Source: Hemicentrotus pulcherrimus (taxonomy: Eukaryota > Echinodermata > Echinoidea > Camarodonta > Strongylocentrotidae). Taken from it: a DNA stretch of 64,000 nt. The number at the start of each line of letters is the position of its first letter. Position 1 is the first letter of the stretch. The DNA is taken from assembly GCA_003118195.1 (NCBI GenBank), contig BEXV01000122.1, forward strand, positions 221,764 to 285,763. Direction: 5' to 3'. Below the pieces are notes generated by a model. It saw only the letters and a list, made by a program, of their open reading frames with translations, was not told the DNA's origin and made no database searches. This document shows positions 63,001-64,000 of the stretch, piece after piece. The position numbers were made by a program, and so were the translations under genes.

Positions 63001-63449
63001 GGGAATTTCCTCTATTGTTCTGTTCTGTTCTGTTCTGTTTTGTTGCTTTTGTTTTGGGGAGAAGAAAGAGTCATAGAGTAAATAACTAATATCATCATAC
63101 ATCAGGCCAATCAGTCTTACTTTATAAATTGGGATGCTAATGTGGGGTAAAAGTGGGTGACTGCAAAATTTCTCACCACTCATGCTCTATCCATTGGTCT
63201 AAAAGCAAACCACTTAAAAAAAACTTGGCAAAGCGAATTCATGAGTGTGAAAACCATCAGCCTGTATGAAATGGCAGCTCAATATCTTATAAGGGCTAAA
63301 AATTAAAGGGAAGGAGCAAAATATATGATTATAGCTCCTACCTGCACTGTTTTCTCTGGTAGAAATGTCCCATCTGGCTTGAAGTAATTGATCTCTCCAT
63401 CTGTTGTAAACACTAGAACTTCTCTCAGGCCATCACCATCAACATCAAA
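41892..63449 (-). CDS. DEX1-like: DEX1-like FG-GAP repeat membrane protein, 3' part (11 exons, 5' end outside window)
   Basis: Eleven minus-strand exons were joined by hand: 63449-63342, 57134-57033, 54574-54447, 48424-48316, 47854-47672, 47210-47014, 46447-46321, 44826-44539, 43671-43549, 42863-42703 and 42030-41892. Each intron is GT-AG and every phase matches, giving 1,665 nt (554 residues plus TAA). Residues 1-320 are FG-GAP/VCBS-like blades with acidic loops at about residues 2-7, 89-94, 214-220 and 260-265, a pattern that binds calcium in integrin-type propellers. The order of blocks matches my recollection of plant DEX1: blade, W-containing linker, 'CDAHILATPALTD' block, 'SGLLHAID' block, 'NVWALSGKTG' block, GVFV block, C-terminal membrane helix. 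Residues 520-539 form a single transmembrane helix and 540-554 a short tail, so this is probably a type I membrane protein with a luminal or extracellular propeller. Sequons lie at N133 (NLT) and N311 (NSS). In plants the family is needed for pollen wall formation; its role in animals is unknown to me. The signal peptide and first blades must lie beyond 64,000. Confidence 0.88.
42703..42863 (-). CDS. DEX1-like: DEX1-like exon J, C-terminal beta domain
   Basis: 161 nt, starts in phase 0 and ends after two bases of a serine codon (residues 456-509). The acceptor is GTATTTTTAG. The donor was set at AAG|GTAGGG; the overlapping GTAAGG four bases earlier would put exon K out of frame. It encodes 'QPGLYSLNVATPNHPITVLVE', then 'MTNQHGQIFVDSF'. 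This fits the family pattern in which a P-G-x-Y-x-(V/I) strand is followed by 'M-(T/A)-(N/D)-x-x-G-x-x-F-x-D'. Confidence 0.9.
43549..43671 (-). CDS. DEX1-like: DEX1-like exon I, start of C-terminal beta domain
   Basis: 123 nt, phase 0 at both ends, residues 415-455. The acceptor is GTATTTTGTAG and the donor GTAATTTC. It begins 'YGVFVRRETKQRSYISGTSF'. Plant DEX1 has a matching 'GVFV' start followed by an R/S-rich turn and an 'I-x-I-x-D' strand, here 'FTIDLHIEDENRPSGG'. The domain is probably an Ig-like beta fold between the propeller and the membrane; that fold is an inference. Confidence 0.9.
44539..44826 (-). CDS. DEX1-like: DEX1-like exon H (largest exon)
   Basis: 288 nt, phase 0 at both ends, residues 319-414. 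The acceptor is CTTTGTATGCAG and the donor GTACATAT. It begins 'ITTGYDGNLYII', the final propeller strand, and continues through an acidic serine loop. It then has a blade without a DxDG loop ('MIPSMPGVEMIAATTHGSIM') and ends in a charged, glutamine-rich linker. The degenerate blade fits the end of the propeller before the C-terminal domain. Confidence 0.9.
46321..46447 (-). CDS. DEX1-like: DEX1-like exon G
   Basis: 127 nt. Its first base completes the split glycine codon and it ends in phase 0 (residues 276-318). The acceptor is CCTTAACAG and the donor GTAAGTAT, a near-ideal U1 match. It encodes 'NVWALSGKTGTHLPYWPVHL', which closes the previous blade and starts the next; plant members have 'G-N-I-Y-V-L-S-G-K-(D/T)G' at this point. 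N311 is in an N-S-S sequon. Confidence 0.92.
47014..47210 (-). CDS. DEX1-like: DEX1-like exon F, two FG-GAP loops
   Basis: 197 nt, starts in phase 0 and ends after two bases of a glycine codon (residues 211-276). The acceptor is TTGAAAACAG and the donor GTAGGAAC. It contains two acidic loops, DDLDDDG (214-220) and TDLDDDG (259-265), each followed by a hydrophobic strand ('MIVLQTSGDVSCF' and 'VMDVIIPTSDG'). This is the clearest two-blade exon of the propeller. Confidence 0.93.
47672..47854 (-). CDS. DEX1-like: DEX1-like exon E
   Basis: 183 nt, phase 0 at both ends, residues 150-210. The acceptor was chosen at CCTTGGCAG before CAATCT; a second AG 19 bases further in would break the phase. It encodes 'YPPTVVDLDVHHGPPEVIIA', then a 'SGLLHAID' strand and 'GFPVRLEGGAITGQ'. 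The blade is recognisable, but the usual DLDGDG loop reads DLDVHHG, so this blade may have lost calcium binding. The donor is GTCAGTTG. Confidence 0.92.
48316..48424 (-). CDS. DEX1-like: DEX1-like exon D
   Basis: 109 nt. Its first base completes the split arginine codon and it ends in phase 0 (residues 113-149). The acceptor is AAACCTAG and the donor GTCAGTAA. It encodes an acidic turn and then 'VGGLVILNLTSGHLIKEIPL', the strand that pairs with the exon C blade. N133 lies in an N-L-T sequon, which suits a luminal or extracellular location. The upstream intron is 6.0 kb and carries a foldback repeat. Confidence 0.9.
49240..49590. repeat. foldback (long inverted repeat) element, MITE-like
   Basis: Two arms of about 140 bp in inverted orientation face each other around a loop of about 50 bp. 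Matching blocks include AATCTTTTTCGTCTTGCAC (49330-49348) against GTGCAAGACGAAAAGATT (49491-49508), AGAATGAACAGACAGCCAA (near 49367-49385) against TTGGCTTTCTGTTCATTCT (near 49448-49466), and GAGATGATTGG (49266-49276) against CCAATCATCTC (49550-49560). The arms have a few mismatches and one indel of about 12 bases. It lies in a DEX1-like intron and has no coding content. It may be a foldback transposon or MITE, or the source of a hairpin RNA when the gene is transcribed. Confidence 0.8.
49580..49616. repeat. perfect 14-bp hairpin beside the foldback element
   Basis: AACCTTCATTATTC (49580-49593) and its exact reverse complement (49603-49616) are separated by 9 bases. It overlaps the outer edge of the foldback element, so part of one arm appears three times locally. 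This is consistent with a terminal rearrangement. Confidence 0.8.
54447..54574 (-). CDS. DEX1-like: DEX1-like exon C
   Basis: 128 nt, starts in phase 0 and ends after two bases of an arginine codon (residues 71-113). The acceptor is CTGTGCGCAG and the donor GTAACTGA. It carries the block 'CDAHILATPALTDLDGDG', the most family-diagnostic stretch in the window, with a calcium loop at residues 89-94, followed by 'LALPVSYYD'. The matching plant block pairs a DAH motif with V-S-Y-(F/Y). Confidence 0.92.
56335..56396. repeat. 31-bp direct tandem duplication
   Basis: Two identical 31-bp copies beginning TCATAGATAAGG at 56335 and 56366, inside the exon B-C intron. Perfect identity suggests a recent event or an assembly duplication next to the gap. 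Confidence 0.9.
56640..56721. other. assembly gap inside a poly-C / poly-G tract
   Basis: Twenty C residues (56640-56659), 45 N (56660-56704), then seventeen C residues (56705-56721). The gap sits wholly within a homopolymer, so reads failed in the poly-C run. The true length is unknown, and the open frame spanning it is an artefact. Confidence 0.97.
57033..57134 (-). CDS. DEX1-like: DEX1-like exon B
   Basis: 102 nt, phase 0 at both ends, residues 37-70. The acceptor is TTTTCAAAG and the donor GTGAGTAA. It encodes a linker ('IPPLWVSKEWI') followed by an acidic, serine-rich stretch with no blade motif. In plant DEX1 a W-containing linker and a long acidic region follow the first blade, so position and composition fit. 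The animal linker is much shorter here. No extra phase-0 exon was seen in either flanking intron, but a very small one cannot be excluded. Confidence 0.85.
57135..63341 (-). other. 6.2-kb intron between exons A and B
   Basis: CpG-poor intron with a minus-strand LINE 3' end at 60,440-60,702 and a TTCTG pentanucleotide repeat at 63,013-63,040. No additional exon with splice sites and family motifs was found. The next blade expected from plant DEX1 order is exon B itself, so a direct A-to-B splice is plausible. Confidence 0.65.
60440..60702 (-). mobile_element. LINE 3' end relic with ATT tail
   Basis: On the minus strand an open frame from 60702 ends 'NFKSLLKTHLFA' with TAA at 60603-60601, the same K-T-H-L-F ending as the relic at 63.6 kb. 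About 100 bases downstream the sequence reads GATATGCGCTATATAAGAATGG and then an ATT repeat (60443-60456). Only the last 33 codons remain; upstream is a stop codon. It belongs to the same CR1/L2-like group as the 63.6-kb copy but differs in sequence, so it is not a recent duplicate. Confidence 0.7.
63342..63449 (-). CDS. DEX1-like: DEX1-like exon A (first in window)
   Basis: 108 nt, phase 0 at both ends, residues 1-36 of the partial protein. It is preceded by acceptor CTCTTCAG and followed by donor GTAGGAGC. It opens with a DVDGDG calcium-loop motif (residues 2-7) followed by 'REVLVFTTDGEINYF', a typical FG-GAP blade in which the strand after the loop reads hydrophobic and then T-x-DG. The exon begins inside the protein, so at least one upstream exon lies beyond 64,000. 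Confidence 0.9.
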
Positions 63450-63524
63450 CTGAAGAGGAGGGGGAAAGGGGAAGGTCAATCAATAATAACCCAAATTACT
63501 TAACTCTACTAGTCAAGTAAGAAT

Positions 63525-63868
63525 ATGGTAATAAGAATGTATTTATATAGCAAATTTTCAATATACATGTTCAAATGCACTATACAATCAAGTTATTAAG
63601 AGAAGAGGTGAGTTTTTAAATATTTGTTGAAAGTACTGAGAGATTGCTGGTTGCAAAGAAAAATGGGTAGGTTATTCAAAAGTTTACAAGCAGCAGTATT
63701 GAATGCTCTGTCACCAGGTGAGGGAGCATCTTGGGAGACAGATGGTTCTGTGTAATGCCTTGTCATGACATGAACAGAAAACAGATTCGGTTTTAACACT
63801 AAAGATGTTGCTTGATACATAAAAAAGCTTGAAGCATGAATAAACAGTAGTGCCACCTGACTGCACAT
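63525..63868 (-). mobile_element. CR1/L2-type LINE 3' end (reverse transcriptase C-terminus and tail)
   Basis: The minus-strand frame ends with the common LINE C-terminal pattern: 'GDRAFNTAACKLLNNLP' (family form GDRAF-x-x-AAP-x-LWN-x-LP), a spacer, then 'STFNKYLKTHLFS' and a stop at 63596. It is followed by an A/T-rich tail with GCTATATAAATACATTCTTATTA near 63,530-63,560, the variant tail seen at other sites here. The upstream frame is unrecognisable, so the copy is 5'-truncated or decayed. It lies in the intron upstream of exon A. Confidence 0.75.
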
Positions 63869-64000
63869 GGATGTGAATCTTTCGGCGTGAAAAAGTGAAT
63901 TCTGAACAAAATCTTATTCCATTCTCTATTTCTTACATTGAAAATCAGTTCTGATTCCATAACAATAGACCCTGTCGAAGGACAAATTCAAATGACATCA

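Noticed and set aside
1..64000. CRISPR arrays, bacterial operons, prophage or toxin-antitoxin systems
   Set aside because: No spaced direct repeats of CRISPR type and no long contiguous genes. Intron structure and repeat content are eukaryotic.

Overview
This is eukaryotic DNA, AT-rich and mostly non-coding. It has one intron-rich protein-coding gene, many microsatellites, and several dead transposable elements. It has no bacterial operons, ribosome binding sites or CRISPR arrays. The repeats suggest a marine invertebrate deuterostome, most likely an echinoderm such as a sea urchin. The clues are retrotransposon tails reading GCGCTATATAAG followed by ATT repeats, a hAT-like element, and a repeat ending in a 'GTGGACTTGTCCTTTAA'-type terminus. 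This assignment rests on memory of repeat styles and was not tested by a search.

Positions 1 to about 39,870 hold no protein-coding exon that I can recognise. The stretch contains simple repeats, CpG-rich patches that may be regulatory (about 4,020-4,760, 18,180-18,640, 31,180-31,780 and 32,830-33,330), and transposon relics. The relics are the 3' end of an L1/Tx1-clade LINE (7,020-8,330), with a 218-bp tandem duplication of its tail, and a 5'-truncated CR1/Jockey-like LINE on the minus strand (21,570-23,580). The second LINE is split by a complete non-autonomous hAT-like element (22,322-22,882) with near-identical 8-bp target duplications. Solo LINE/SINE-type tails lie near 26.8, 33.6 and 39.3 kb.

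Positions about 39,900 to 64,000 hold the 3' part of one minus-strand gene. Eleven exons (63,449 down to 41,892) join in phase into 1,665 nt, encoding 554 residues plus a stop. All splice sites are GT/AG. The product resembles the DEFECTIVE IN EXINE FORMATION 1 (DEX1) family: a chain of FG-GAP/VCBS-like blades with DxDxDG calcium-binding loops, a C-terminal beta-rich domain, one transmembrane helix and a short tail. The 5' exons lie beyond 64,000. The introns carry further LINE ends, a 340-bp foldback element and one assembly gap in a poly-C tract.

CpG is strongly depleted across this gene and normal in the left 40 kb. That is what germline gene-body methylation in an invertebrate would leave, and it independently places the 3' end of the transcription unit near 39.9 kb. 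I found no clearly new biological system. The best leads are the animal DEX1-like gene, the CpG boundary, the nested transposons, the foldback element and the paired regulatory-looking sites.
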